Assembly: GCF_012034935.1 (NCBI RefSeq)
Contig: NZ_JAATEN010000005.1
Span: forward strand, 310,001 to 374,000
Length of the DNA: 64,000 nucleotides
Source: Streptomyces zingiberis
GTDB taxonomy: Bacteria; Actinomycetota; Actinomycetes; Streptomycetales; Streptomycetaceae
Direction of reading: 5' to 3'
Position 1 is the stretch's first letter. Each line of letters starts with the position of its first letter. Both the position numbers and the translations under genes were made by a program. Shown one piece after another: positions 51,461 through 60,022 of the stretch. The notes below the pieces were generated by a model, which did no database searches, was not told where the DNA came from, and worked only from the letters and a program-made list of their open reading frames with translations.

Positions 51461-53320
51461 TCAGAGCTGCTGTATCCGCAGGTGCCGCACGACCTCCCGG
51501 AACAGCGCCTCCCCCTCCGGGCGGGCGTGCCCCTCGGCGGGCATCGAGACGCGCAGCCGCCAGCGGACCCGCTCCTCGCTGACGTACAGATGCTCGCGGT
51601 AGTGGCGGGTGACGTCGTCGTCCCCGGCGGCGTAGGCGCGGTAGGTGGTGAACACCTGGGCGGCCTCCCGGCCCTGCTGGAGCGCCTCGCGCGTGGTGCT
51701 GCGCGCCTCCTCCACGGAGTTCTCGCCCCCGTCCTCGTAGTACGCGACCAGCTCCTCGGCCGCCTCCGCCGCCGTCTCCGGGTTGGGCGGGTCCGGCGGC
51801 CCGATCGTGCGCTCACCGGGGGCCGGGTCCTCGTCCCGCCACAGCTCCACCCGGTAGACGCCGCTGGGATCGGCGAAGGTGACGTAGCCCTCCTCGGCCT
51901 CGGTGCGCCGGTAGTCGCCGGGCAGGATCAGGGAGGCCTTGACGATCTCGCCCTCCTCCCGGAGCTTCCAGCCCTCCGGCGGGCCGTCGTCCCCGCCGAA
52001 CGGGTTCACCAGCAACACCGTGACCAGCGTGGCGGCCAGCACCCCGCCCACCAGGCCGAGCCGCCCCTTGCGGCCGCGGAGGGCGGCGGCCGGGCCGCTC
52101 GGGACCGGTCCCGCCGGCGCGGCGGGCGCGGGCGCCGGGCGCGGCGGCCGGGCCACGTCCATCAGGACCGTCCGGATCTCGGCTGGCGTGGGGCGCCCCG
52201 CCGGGTCCTTGCGCAGCAGCTGCATCACGAGGCCGCCGAGCGCCCCGGCGCCCCGGGCGGGCGGGGCCGGTTCGGCGGAGAGCACGGCTTGCAGGGTGGC
52301 GGGCGTGTTGGAGCGCCGGTACGGCGACATGCCCTCGACCGCCGCGTACAGCAGCACGCCCAGCGACCACAGGTCGGACTCCGGCCCCGGGAGCCGGCCG
52401 AGCACCCGCTCGGGCGCGATGAACTCGGGGGAGCCGACGAACGCGCCCGTCTCGGTGAGCCGTTGCTCGCCCTCCACCTGCGCGATGCCGAAGTCGGTGA
52501 GCACCACCCGGTCGTACCGGCCGAGCAGGACGTTGTCCGGTTTGACGTCCCGGTGCAGCACACCCGCCTCGTGCGCGGCCGTCAGGGCGCCGAGGACGTC
52601 GAGGCCGATCCGGGCGGCCTCGCGGGGGTCGAGGGTGCCCTCCGCGAGCCGGTCGCCGAGGGACTGGCCGCGGACCAGCTCCATGACGATCCACGGGCGG
52701 CCCTCCTCGACGACCACGTCGTGCACGGTCACCACGGAGGGGTGGTCGATCGCGGCGGCGGCGCGCGCCTCGCGCCGCATCCGCCGGTACACGGTCTCCG
52801 TCTCCGCCTGGCTCAACTGGTCCGGGACGCGCGGCTCCTTGACGGCCACCTCGCGCTCCACGACCTCGTCCCGGGCCTTCCAGACGGTGCCCATGCCGCC
52901 GTGGCCGAGACGGGACAGGAGGCGGTAACGGCCGCCGACCACCCGGCCCGGCCCGGGCGCCTCCCCGGGCACCTCCCCGGACGGGGGCGCGGGGGGTGAA
53001 GCGTGGGCCGGGGCTGAGGCGAACCCCGGGGCGAGGGCGGGCCCGGACGGCCCTCCGGCGGCTTCCCCCGCACCGCCACCGGGGGCACCGCCGGTGAGCG
53101 GGCCGAAGCCGTCCGGCGCCACCCCGCGGCCGGTCGGCGTCCCGTCGGCGGTCACGGGGTGCCGGGCCGCGCCGCTCTCCGCGCCGGCACCTTCTCCGCC
53201 AGGCCGGGCGGCGCCGTCGCGGCCGTCCGGGGCGGGTGGCGCGTGGCCGGTGGCGGGTGCGTCCGGCGGCCGGATCAGATAGCTGGTGGGCTCGTCGGCC
53301 CGTCCCCCGTGCTTCGTCAT
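51461..53320 (-). CDS. Transmembrane Ser/Thr protein kinase (island gene 1)
   Basis: 619 residues. A ~125-residue disordered N-terminus leads to the kinase domain: YRLLSRLGHGGMGTVWKA (Gly loop), VAVKE (Lys), HRDVKPDN (catalytic loop), DFGIAQ and SPEFIAPERV, ending at about residue 400. A Pro/Ala linker and one membrane helix (LGLVGGVLAATLVTVLLV) follow. The last ~160 residues form an outside domain with a GDYRR start and many charged residues. All catalytic residues are present. It has no PASTA repeats. It is in line with three more kinase genes on the same strand; Streptomyces coelicolor has a comparable pka kinase cluster. Confidence 0.93.
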   Translation of the reverse strand: MTKHGGRADEPTSYLIRPPDAPATGHAPPAPDGRDGAARPGGEGAGAESGAARHPVTADGTPTGRGVAPDGFGPLTGGAPGGGAGEAAGGPSGPALAPGFASAPAHASPPAPPSGEVPGEAPGPGRVVGGRYRLLSRLGHGGMGTVWKARDEVVEREVAVKEPRVPDQLSQAETETVYRRMRREARAAAAIDHPSVVTVHDVVVEEGRPWIVMELVRGQSLGDRLAEGTLDPREAARIGLDVLGALTAAHEAGVLHRDVKPDNVLLGRYDRVVLTDFGIAQVEGEQRLTETGAFVGSPEFIAPERVLGRLPGPESDLWSLGVLLYAAVEGMSPYRRSNTPATLQAVLSAEPAPPARGAGALGGLVMQLLRKDPAGRPTPAEIRTVLMDVARPPRPAPAPAAPAGPVPSGPAAALRGRKGRLGLVGGVLAATLVTVLLVNPFGGDDGPPEGWKLREEGEIVKASLILPGDYRRTEAEEGYVTFADPSGVYRVELWRDEDPAPGERTIGPPDPPNPETAAEAAEELVAYYEDGGENSVEEARSTTREALQQGREAAQVFTTYRAYAAGDDDVTRHYREHLYVSEERVRWRLRVSMPAEGHARPEGEALFREVVRHLRIQQL

Positions 53321-53477
53321 GAGGCCATCATGACCCGTGCCCCTCCGTCGATTTCCAGCCGGGTGCGAGGGGCCGGTGCAACACCGTGACATTCGCCGGC
53401 CGTCCCGGGGCGACGGGCGGGCACGGCCCGGAGGCGGTGGGCGGGGCGGGGCCGGGTCCACCCGGCTGGACCCGGGT

Positions 53478-55511
53478 CTACCAGGGCGCCCGCGGGTGTT
53501 CGCGCTCGCGCCCGGCGGCGGTCTCCCCGTCCGCCCGCAGCCGTTCCGGCGGGTCGCCGGGGCCCGCGGCGGCACGGCCGGCCGGGGCGGCCGGGGCGGT
53601 GTACGCGGCAGGGGCCGCCCGGACTGCGGGGGCGGGCGCCGCGCGTACGGCGCCGGTCTCGCCGGTGGACGCCGCGGGGGCGGCCGGACGGGCCGCGCGG
53701 GTGGCCGGACGGGCCGCGCCGGCGGCCGGATCCGGGGCGCCGGGCGGGGCGCCGGGCCGGGGGCCGATCCACGCGCCGCCCTCCGGTGCGGCCCCGGCCG
53801 CCCCTGCCGCCCGGTTCCCCGACGACGGCACGGAGACCGTCGCGGAGGCGGATTCCGGCGGGGACGGGCTCCGTGCCGGCGAGGGCGAACCGGAGGAGGA
53901 CGAGCCGCCGGGGCCGGGCGGGAGCGGACGCCACGACGGCCCCGGGGTCGCCGGGTACGAGGTGGTGGCCGTGGTGCCGGGGGACGAGCGCCGCCCGCCG
54001 TCACCGCCCTCGCCGTCGCCACCGTCCCCGCCCTCCCGGTCAGGCCCCCCGGTGCCGCCGTCCGGGCTCTCGTCGGGCCGCGAGGTGGCCGTGGGCCGGT
54101 CGTCCAGCGAGGCGTCGCCGTTGACCAGCAGCGCCACGGCGGCCACGCCCGTACCGCCGGCCGCCGCCACCATCAGCGCCGCGGCCAGCGCCGTCCGGCC
54201 CCGGTGGCGGGCGCCGCGCGGGGGCAGCCACGGACCGCCGTAGAACGGGGAGGACTCCACACCCTCCCCCGGGCGCCCCGCGCCCACGGGCCCGGCTCCC
54301 GGCGGCCCCGGGGACGGCGATCCGGACGCGGGCGGTGACGGGACCGAGGACGGCGAAGCGTCCGGCCCGGCCGCCCCGGAGGGACCGGGCGACGCAGCAG
54401 GGCCGGACGACCCGGCCGACGCAGACGACGCAGACGACGCAGACGAGGCAGACGAGGCAGATGACCCGGACGGCCCGGACGGCCCGGCCTGCGCCGGCGG
54501 TCCCGCCGGTCCGGCCGGCCCGGACGGGCCCGGGAGCCCGCCGCCCGCTGCCGCGCGTCGCGCCCCGGCCCGTCCCGGGGCGGGGCGGCCGGGCCACATC
54601 CGGCCGGCCCGGGGGGCGGGGCGCCCCGCCCCCCACGGCCCGGGGCCCGGCGCGCGGCGCGCCGCCGCGGGCATCCGGCCGGTGCGCAGGTACTCCGTCA
54701 GCAGTTCCTCGGCCCCGGCCGCGTCCATCCGGTACCGCGGATCGCGCTCCAGCAGCCCGAGGACGGCGGGGAGGAGCGGCCGGGCGGCCTGCGGCGGCCG
54801 GATCTCACCGGCGATCACGGCGTGCAGTACCCCGCCGAGGGAGTCCTGGTGGAACGGGGTGTGGCCGCCGCTGAGCGCGGCGCAGAGCAGCACACCCAGC
54901 GACCACAGGTCGGACTCCGGCCCGGCGCCGGTGCCCGTCATCCGCTCCGGCGCGGTGTACTCGGGGGAGCCGACGAAGGTGCCGCTCTCGGTGATCGTCG
55001 TGCCGCCGTCCATCCGGGCCACGCCGAAGTCCGTGAGCACCACCCGCCCGCCGGCGTCCTCCAGCAGGACGTTGGCAGGCTTGAGGTCGCGGTGGAGCAC
55101 CCCGTGCCGGTGGGCCTCGCGCAACGCGCCGAGCAGCGCCAGCCCGATCCGCGCGGCCTCGCGCGGTTCCACGGGGCCCTCGGCGGCGAGCCGGTCCGCC
55201 AGCGACCGGCCGATGATCAGCTCCATGACGATCCACGGCCGTTCGTCCTCCTCCACCACGTCGTGGACGACGACCACGCCCGGGTGGCGGAGTTGCGCGA
55301 CGGAACGGGCCTCGCGGAGGGTCCGCTCCCGCTGCGAGCGCGCGTCGCTCTCCGGGAGCCCCTCGCCGACGTGGATCTCCTTGACGGCGACCTGCCGCAT
55401 GAGCAGTTCGTCGGTGGCGCGCCACACCGTGCCCATGCCGCCCCGGCCGATCCGGGACTCCAGCCGGTACCGGCCGGCGATGCGCGGGCTCTGAGCCCCG
55501 AAGCTCCCCAT
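53478..55511 (-). CDS. Transmembrane Ser/Thr protein kinase (island gene 2)
   Basis: 677 residues. The kinase domain is at the very N-terminus: YRLESRIGRGGMGTVWRA, VAVKEIHVG, HRDLKPAN, DFGVAR, SPEYTAPERM. A ~200-residue Pro/Ala/Gly/Ser linker contains five Ser-Ser-Ala repeats. One membrane helix (TALAAALMVAAAGGTGVAAVALLV) follows, then ~230 residues of Ser/Pro/Gly/Ala-rich outside sequence with no clear fold, unlike the other three. ATG 55511 sits 19 residues before the Gly loop. The enzyme should be active. Confidence 0.93.
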   Translation of the reverse strand: MGSFGAQSPRIAGRYRLESRIGRGGMGTVWRATDELLMRQVAVKEIHVGEGLPESDARSQRERTLREARSVAQLRHPGVVVVHDVVEEDERPWIVMELIIGRSLADRLAAEGPVEPREAARIGLALLGALREAHRHGVLHRDLKPANVLLEDAGGRVVLTDFGVARMDGGTTITESGTFVGSPEYTAPERMTGTGAGPESDLWSLGVLLCAALSGGHTPFHQDSLGGVLHAVIAGEIRPPQAARPLLPAVLGLLERDPRYRMDAAGAEELLTEYLRTGRMPAAARRAPGPGPWGAGRPAPRAGRMWPGRPAPGRAGARRAAAGGGLPGPSGPAGPAGPPAQAGPSGPSGSSASSASSASSASSASAGSSGPAASPGPSGAAGPDASPSSVPSPPASGSPSPGPPGAGPVGAGRPGEGVESSPFYGGPWLPPRGARHRGRTALAAALMVAAAGGTGVAAVALLVNGDASLDDRPTATSRPDESPDGGTGGPDREGGDGGDGEGGDGGRRSSPGTTATTSYPATPGPSWRPLPPGPGGSSSSGSPSPARSPSPPESASATVSVPSSGNRAAGAAGAAPEGGAWIGPRPGAPPGAPDPAAGAARPATRAARPAAPAASTGETGAVRAAPAPAVRAAPAAYTAPAAPAGRAAAGPGDPPERLRADGETAAGREREHPRAPW
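54418..54462 (-). repeat. 9-bp tandem repeat in kinase gene 2
   Basis: Five units of GACGCAGAC/GAGGCAGAC (plus strand) encode Ser-Ser-Ala blocks in the linker. Confidence 0.9.
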
Positions 55512-55657
55512 GCCGCCATGGTGCCCCAGTTCATCCGCCGAACGGAGGGGGCAGAGCCTCCCGTTCCGTTTAAACTTCCCGGCCGGGAACGTCTTTCGGC
55601 CAGTCTGCGGCGTCACTCGCCGCGGGTCTCACGCCGGTGCGCGGAAGGGCGGCGGAC

Positions 55658-58600
55658 TCAGCCGCCGGTCCGGTAGGTGGCCGTCGCCTGCTCGAAGAAG
55701 TGGGCCACCTCCTGCCGGTCGGCGTCCGGACCGGAGACGAGCACGACGTGGTAACGGCCGTCGAGGATCATCACCAAGTTGCGGGTGTGAACACGACGGT
55801 CGGAGCTGTCCGTCCAGTTGAAGGTGCCCTCCGCCATCGAGGTCTGCCCGACGTCTATCCGCCGCAGCCCGGAGGCGGAGGACCAGGCGGACTCGCGGAA
55901 CGGCGCCAGTTCCCGCTCGGCGTCCTGCTGGTAGGCCATCGGGTCGCTGCCGAACTCCGCGGTGGAGTCCCGGCCCGGGACCACGGTCAGCTCGAAGTCG
56001 CCTTTGCCGTAGCGGACCTGGCCCAGCGAGTTGACGCCGCGCCGCTCCCAGCCACGGTGCACGGCGATGGTGAACCCCTCGGGGTCGGTGCGGAGTTCGA
56101 AGCCCTTGGCGAGTGCTCCGGAGCCGCCGGGCGCGTCCCGCTCCGCGGGGTCCTCCTGCTGATCCTTGTCGCCGTCCTTGTCGTCCTGCCGGCCCTGGTC
56201 GCCCTTCCCGCCGTCCTTCTCCGCGCCGTCCCCGCCGGACTCCTCCCCTTGTCCGTCGGGGGTCGGGCCGGAGGGGGCGCTCGGCACGCCGGCGGAACCG
56301 GCGCGGCCCGGGCCGCCGTCCGCGCTCCCCCCGTCGCGCTCCAGGAACAGCGCCGCGTAGGCGATGGCCCCGGCCATCGCGAGCAGGATCACCACCAGCA
56401 GCACCACGCCCAGCCGCCGCGGGCGCCGCCGGGGTTCCTTGGCCCGCTTGTGCCGGCCGTGCACCACGTCCCGGCCGCCCCGCCGCCTGCGCACCAGCTC
56501 ACCCCGGCGGCGCACCACCGGCAGCCGCCCGGGGGCGGCGTCGGCGACGACGCCGAGCGACGGCAGCGTGACCGTGGACGCACCCAGCTCCGGCTCCGGC
56601 GCGGTACGGATCAACGACCGCAGCCAGCCGCGCAGTTCCTCGGCGTCGGGCCGCTCGGTCGGGTCCTGGCGCAGCAGCGACTCGACGACGGGGCGCAGCG
56701 CGCCGCACTCCTCCGCGAAGGCGGGCGCCTCGGAACAGACGAGCTGTACCAGCTCGGCGGCGCTCTCCTCCGGGTAGGGGGCGTGCCCCTGCACGGCGCG
56801 GAAGAGCAGCGCGCCGACGGCCCAGAGGTCGGTGGCCGGCCCGACGGGCGGCGCGAGCTGCCAGGTGCCGTGGACGGGCATGGCCTGCTCCGGCGCCCAG
56901 CGCTCGGTGACCGCGCCGACGACGACCATCCGCGCCTGCCGGGCCCGCTCGGCGGCCAGCGGCGTCGCCGGGCCCCGCTGCCCCCCGGAGGGCACGGCGC
57001 CGCCCAGGGGCGCGTCCCAGCCGCCGGACGGGGGCCCGGCGGCGGGGCGGTGGGTGTCCGGCGGGCCGGGACGCGCCCCGGCCGGCCCGTACGGGGCCGG
57101 GCCGGTGTGGTGCGGCCCCTGCGGTGGTACCGCCGCGCCGGGGTGCGGGTCCCGCGCGAACGGGCCCGGAGAGGGTCCCTGCGGGGGCGCCGCCGTACCG
57201 GAGTGCCCGGCGGGCGCGGTGGCGCCGCGCGGACGGCCGGGGTCCGGGGCGGAACCGGGCCCGCCCCGGGGCGCGGGGGCACCGGGACCGCCGGGGCGGT
57301 CCTCACGCCGGTCCGTGCGGTCCGGTCCCGGCGGCAGGGCGCGGTCGCCGGGACGACGGGCGGCGGGCAGCGGGGCGCGGTCGGCGGAGCCGGGGGGCGG
57401 CGGGGCCTGGTCCGAGCCGGCGGACCGCTGGTCCGGACGCGCCCCCTCCGGGCGCCGTCCCTCGGGGAGATGACCGGGGGCGCCGTGGCGGTCGGCGGGG
57501 CGCCGTTCGCCGCGCGGTGAGGCGGGCGGCAGGCCCGGGCGGCCCGGCCGGCCGGTGGAACCGTGCCAGCCGGCCTCCGCGGGCACGGGCGCGTGGGGCG
57601 GTCCGCCGCGCGCCGGCGGCACGGAACCCGCCCCGGCCGGGGCGGGCACGGCGGGGCCGAGCGGGCCACCGGGGGAACCGGGACGGGCCGGACCCGGGGA
57701 CGAGGGCGCGGGGGACGGGCCACCGGGAACGGCGGGACCCGGGCCGGGGCCCCCGGAGCGGGGGAGGGCCGGGCCCGGGGCGGCGGAACCGGGCGCCGCC
57801 GGACCCCCGTCGCCGGTGCGGCCTCCGCCGCCGTCTCCGTCACCGCCGCCGTCGCGGTGCTCGCCGTGGTGCTCGCCGTGGTGCTCGCCGTGGTGCTCGC
57901 CGTGGTGCTCGCCGTGGTGCTCGCCGCCGTCTCCGTCGCCGTTGCCGTGGGAGCGGGGCAGCACGCGGGCGCCGCCGCCGGGCGCCTCGGGCAGCGCCGG
58001 GGCGGGGCCTCCGGGCGCCGGCAGGGCGGGAAGCCGGGCCGGCCGTGCGGACAGCGGCCGGACCTGGGCGCGGGTGGCGGCCCGGGCACCGGCCGAGTAG
58101 GCCGCGATGGCGCGGGAGCGCGGCTGCCGGTCGTCGGGTCCCCCGGCCTCGGCACCCGCGCCGGGCCCGTCGCCGGTCGTGCCGGGTCCCGTACCGGCGG
58201 TGGTACCGGGCATGCCGCCCGGGCCCGGCTCCGGCGCCCCACCGGGCGCGGACACACCCGCGGCACCGGCACCGCCGGACGGCGGGGCACCGCCGTCCGG
58301 GCCGGGAGCGTGTCCCGCGAGCCCTGGCGCGTCGCCGGGCGGGCGCGTGCCGTACGCGGCGAGGACGCCCTCCGGGGCGGCGGGCCGCTCCCCCGGGCCG
58401 GGCTGCCCGGGCGGGCGGCGGAACGCGCGGTGCGGGTCCGGGTCGCTCCCGGCGGCGGCCCCGGACGGGCCGGGGGCACCGGGCTCCCCCGGAGCGCCGC
58501 TCCCGCCCGGCAGGACGGGGGCGCCGGAGGCGTACGCGGGCCCCCGGCCACCGGCAGCCAGGCCCGGCCGTGCCGTTCCGCCCGGTCCCTGCCCGGGGTG

Positions 58601-59407
58601 GCCGCCCGGGCCTCCCCGGGGCCCCGCCGCTCCGGCGCCGCCGGGCCGGTACGCATATCCGCCGTCACCCCCGGGGCCCTGCGGCCCGCGCGGAGGCGCG
58701 GCCGGTCCGCCCCCGGGGCCGCCCCCGCCGATCCGTCCGCCGGAACCGCCCGGTCCGCCCGGGGTGCCGGGGCCACTGCCGGGCCTCCCGGGGCCACCCG
58801 GTCCCGGGGGGCCGTCCGCCGGGGGCGGTGTCGGGTCGTAGCCGCAGAGCGCCTCCTCCGCCGCCCCGGCGGCGAGGCCGGTGAGCATCGCGCGGCCGTC
58901 CTCGCAGAGCACGACCGTGCGGGCGGTGACGTTGCGGTGGGTCCAGCCCTGGGCGTGCAGCGCGCAGAGCGCGGTGAGGACGTCGGCCGCAACCTCCGCC
59001 GCGCGGTGCGGGGAGAGCGTGTCCTCGGCGAGCAGCGCGGCCAGCGGCCGGCCGCGGACGAGTTCGCTGACGATCCACAGCCCGCCGTCCTCCGCGAAGA
59101 CGTCGAACACCTGGTCGTAGCGCGGGTGGTCGGGCACCGCGGCGGCGGCCCGCGCCGCCGCGAGAGCGCGCCGGACCGCCGGATCGGCCGCGGCCCGCTC
59201 ACCCCCGCCCCGCGCCCCGGGCCCGTACCGGCCGTCCTCGCCGACCACCTCGGCCTCGACGGTCTCCGGCAGCGGTATGTGGCGGATCAGCACTTCCTGG
59301 CCGCTGTAGGTGTCGAAGGCGCGGGTCCGCACGATGTCGGACGCGTCTCCGGGGGACGAGGGCAGGCGGTAGCGGTCGGCCAGCACCCGTCCCGCGTAGT
59401 CCTCCAC
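55658..59407 (-). CDS. Split Ser/Thr pseudokinase with a ~600-residue insert (island gene 3)
   Basis: 1249 residues. Residues ~10-190 form a kinase N-lobe and catalytic region, but the Gly loop is absent (SSPGDASDI), the beta-3 Lys is lost (VLIRHIP), HRD is HRN (157-159) with TARTVV after it, and the DFG site reads LTGLAAG (175-181). About 625 residues rich in Gly, Pro and Arg then follow, including six GEHH repeats. The fold resumes with RWAPEQAMPVHGTW and DLWAVGALLFRAVQGHAPY (about 830-930). A basic stretch, one membrane helix (near residue 1000) and an outside domain of ~180 residues end the protein. Catalysis is very unlikely; a scaffold or regulator of the neighbouring kinases is plausible. 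The GTG start has GGGGAGGC upstream. Confidence 0.88.
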   Translation of the reverse strand: MEDYAGRVLADRYRLPSSPGDASDIVRTRAFDTYSGQEVLIRHIPLPETVEAEVVGEDGRYGPGARGGGERAAADPAVRRALAAARAAAAVPDHPRYDQVFDVFAEDGGLWIVSELVRGRPLAALLAEDTLSPHRAAEVAADVLTALCALHAQGWTHRNVTARTVVLCEDGRAMLTGLAAGAAEEALCGYDPTPPPADGPPGPGGPGRPGSGPGTPGGPGGSGGRIGGGGPGGGPAAPPRGPQGPGGDGGYAYRPGGAGAAGPRGGPGGHPGQGPGGTARPGLAAGGRGPAYASGAPVLPGGSGAPGEPGAPGPSGAAAGSDPDPHRAFRRPPGQPGPGERPAAPEGVLAAYGTRPPGDAPGLAGHAPGPDGGAPPSGGAGAAGVSAPGGAPEPGPGGMPGTTAGTGPGTTGDGPGAGAEAGGPDDRQPRSRAIAAYSAGARAATRAQVRPLSARPARLPALPAPGGPAPALPEAPGGGARVLPRSHGNGDGDGGEHHGEHHGEHHGEHHGEHHGEHRDGGGDGDGGGGRTGDGGPAAPGSAAPGPALPRSGGPGPGPAVPGGPSPAPSSPGPARPGSPGGPLGPAVPAPAGAGSVPPARGGPPHAPVPAEAGWHGSTGRPGRPGLPPASPRGERRPADRHGAPGHLPEGRRPEGARPDQRSAGSDQAPPPPGSADRAPLPAARRPGDRALPPGPDRTDRREDRPGGPGAPAPRGGPGSAPDPGRPRGATAPAGHSGTAAPPQGPSPGPFARDPHPGAAVPPQGPHHTGPAPYGPAGARPGPPDTHRPAAGPPSGGWDAPLGGAVPSGGQRGPATPLAAERARQARMVVVGAVTERWAPEQAMPVHGTWQLAPPVGPATDLWAVGALLFRAVQGHAPYPEESAAELVQLVCSEAPAFAEECGALRPVVESLLRQDPTERPDAEELRGWLRSLIRTAPEPELGASTVTLPSLGVVADAAPGRLPVVRRRGELVRRRRGGRDVVHGRHKRAKEPRRRPRRLGVVLLVVILLAMAGAIAYAALFLERDGGSADGGPGRAGSAGVPSAPSGPTPDGQGEESGGDGAEKDGGKGDQGRQDDKDGDKDQQEDPAERDAPGGSGALAKGFELRTDPEGFTIAVHRGWERRGVNSLGQVRYGKGDFELTVVPGRDSTAEFGSDPMAYQQDAERELAPFRESAWSSASGLRRIDVGQTSMAEGTFNWTDSSDRRVHTRNLVMILDGRYHVVLVSGPDADRQEVAHFFEQATATYRTGG
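57856..57926 (-). repeat. 12-bp tandem repeat encoding GEHH
   Basis: About six nearly identical units encode Gly-Glu-His-His blocks inside the large insert of the pseudokinase. The motif could bind metal. Confidence 0.9.
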
Positions 59408-59740
59408 GACGCCTCCCCACGCACGCGCTCCGTGTCCTCCCGGAACGCCCTCGCCCGAACAGTGAGCTCCTGCCCGCCAGTTCGCCTACCCACCCCGGTG
59501 TGCGGCTGCGCAGCGTCCGCACCGTCTCACGATACGTGCCCCGGCGGGGCGGTGGAGAGTTGACGGCGGAACCGTTACCGGTGCGGGTCACGGCGGGGGC
59601 ATCCGGGGGCATCCGGGGACACGACCCGGGCCCGGGGGCGGGCACACTCTCCCGGCGTGCGCCTGCCGTGCGCCCTCCCCGCGACGGCGCACGCGGCCGG
59701 GAGAGGGGGCGGAAGCCGGCGGGCGGAGCCCGTCAGCGGG
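59408..59740. other. Upstream region of the pseudokinase gene
   Basis: No gene is seen. It should carry the promoter for the minus-strand pseudokinase gene; a leftward -10-like TATCGT lies near 59530, but no matching -35 is convincing. Confidence 0.35.
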
Positions 59741-59769
59741 CGGTCCGCCGACGGGGTGCCGGCGGACCG
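59741..59769. terminator. Second hairpin between kinase genes 3 and 4
   Basis: The 10-bp perfect arms CGGTCCGCCG and CGGCGGACCG enclose a nine-base loop. Confidence 0.5.
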
Positions 59770-59852
59770 GGGTTGATCGGCCGGGGTGCCCGCGGGCGGC
59801 GGGCGCCGTTCACCCGTCGGGCGGCGGACGCCGTGCGCGCTGCCGGGCGCGC

Positions 59853-59899
59853 CGTCGGCCGGGCCCCCTCGGGCCGGAGTGCGGGGGGCCCGGCCGACG
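59853..59899 (-). terminator. Terminator of kinase gene 4
   Basis: The 16-bp perfect arms (59853-59868 with 59884-59899) enclose a 15-base loop, 124 bases past the stop of the minus-strand kinase gene at 60023. It makes kinase genes 3 and 4 separate transcription units. Confidence 0.7.
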
Positions 59900-60022
59900 T
59901 GGCGGACGAGGCGGCCGGCACGGGGTCACGTCACCCGGCGCACCGGGCCGGAGCGCCGCGACCGGACGGCGCCGTGACCGAACGTTTCGCCCGGCAGCCG
60001 CCCGGCCCCCGCAGGCCCCGGA

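Noticed and set aside
57856..57926. Possible CRISPR-like repeats
   Set aside because: Units are 12 bp, contiguous, without spacers, and in frame inside a coding region.
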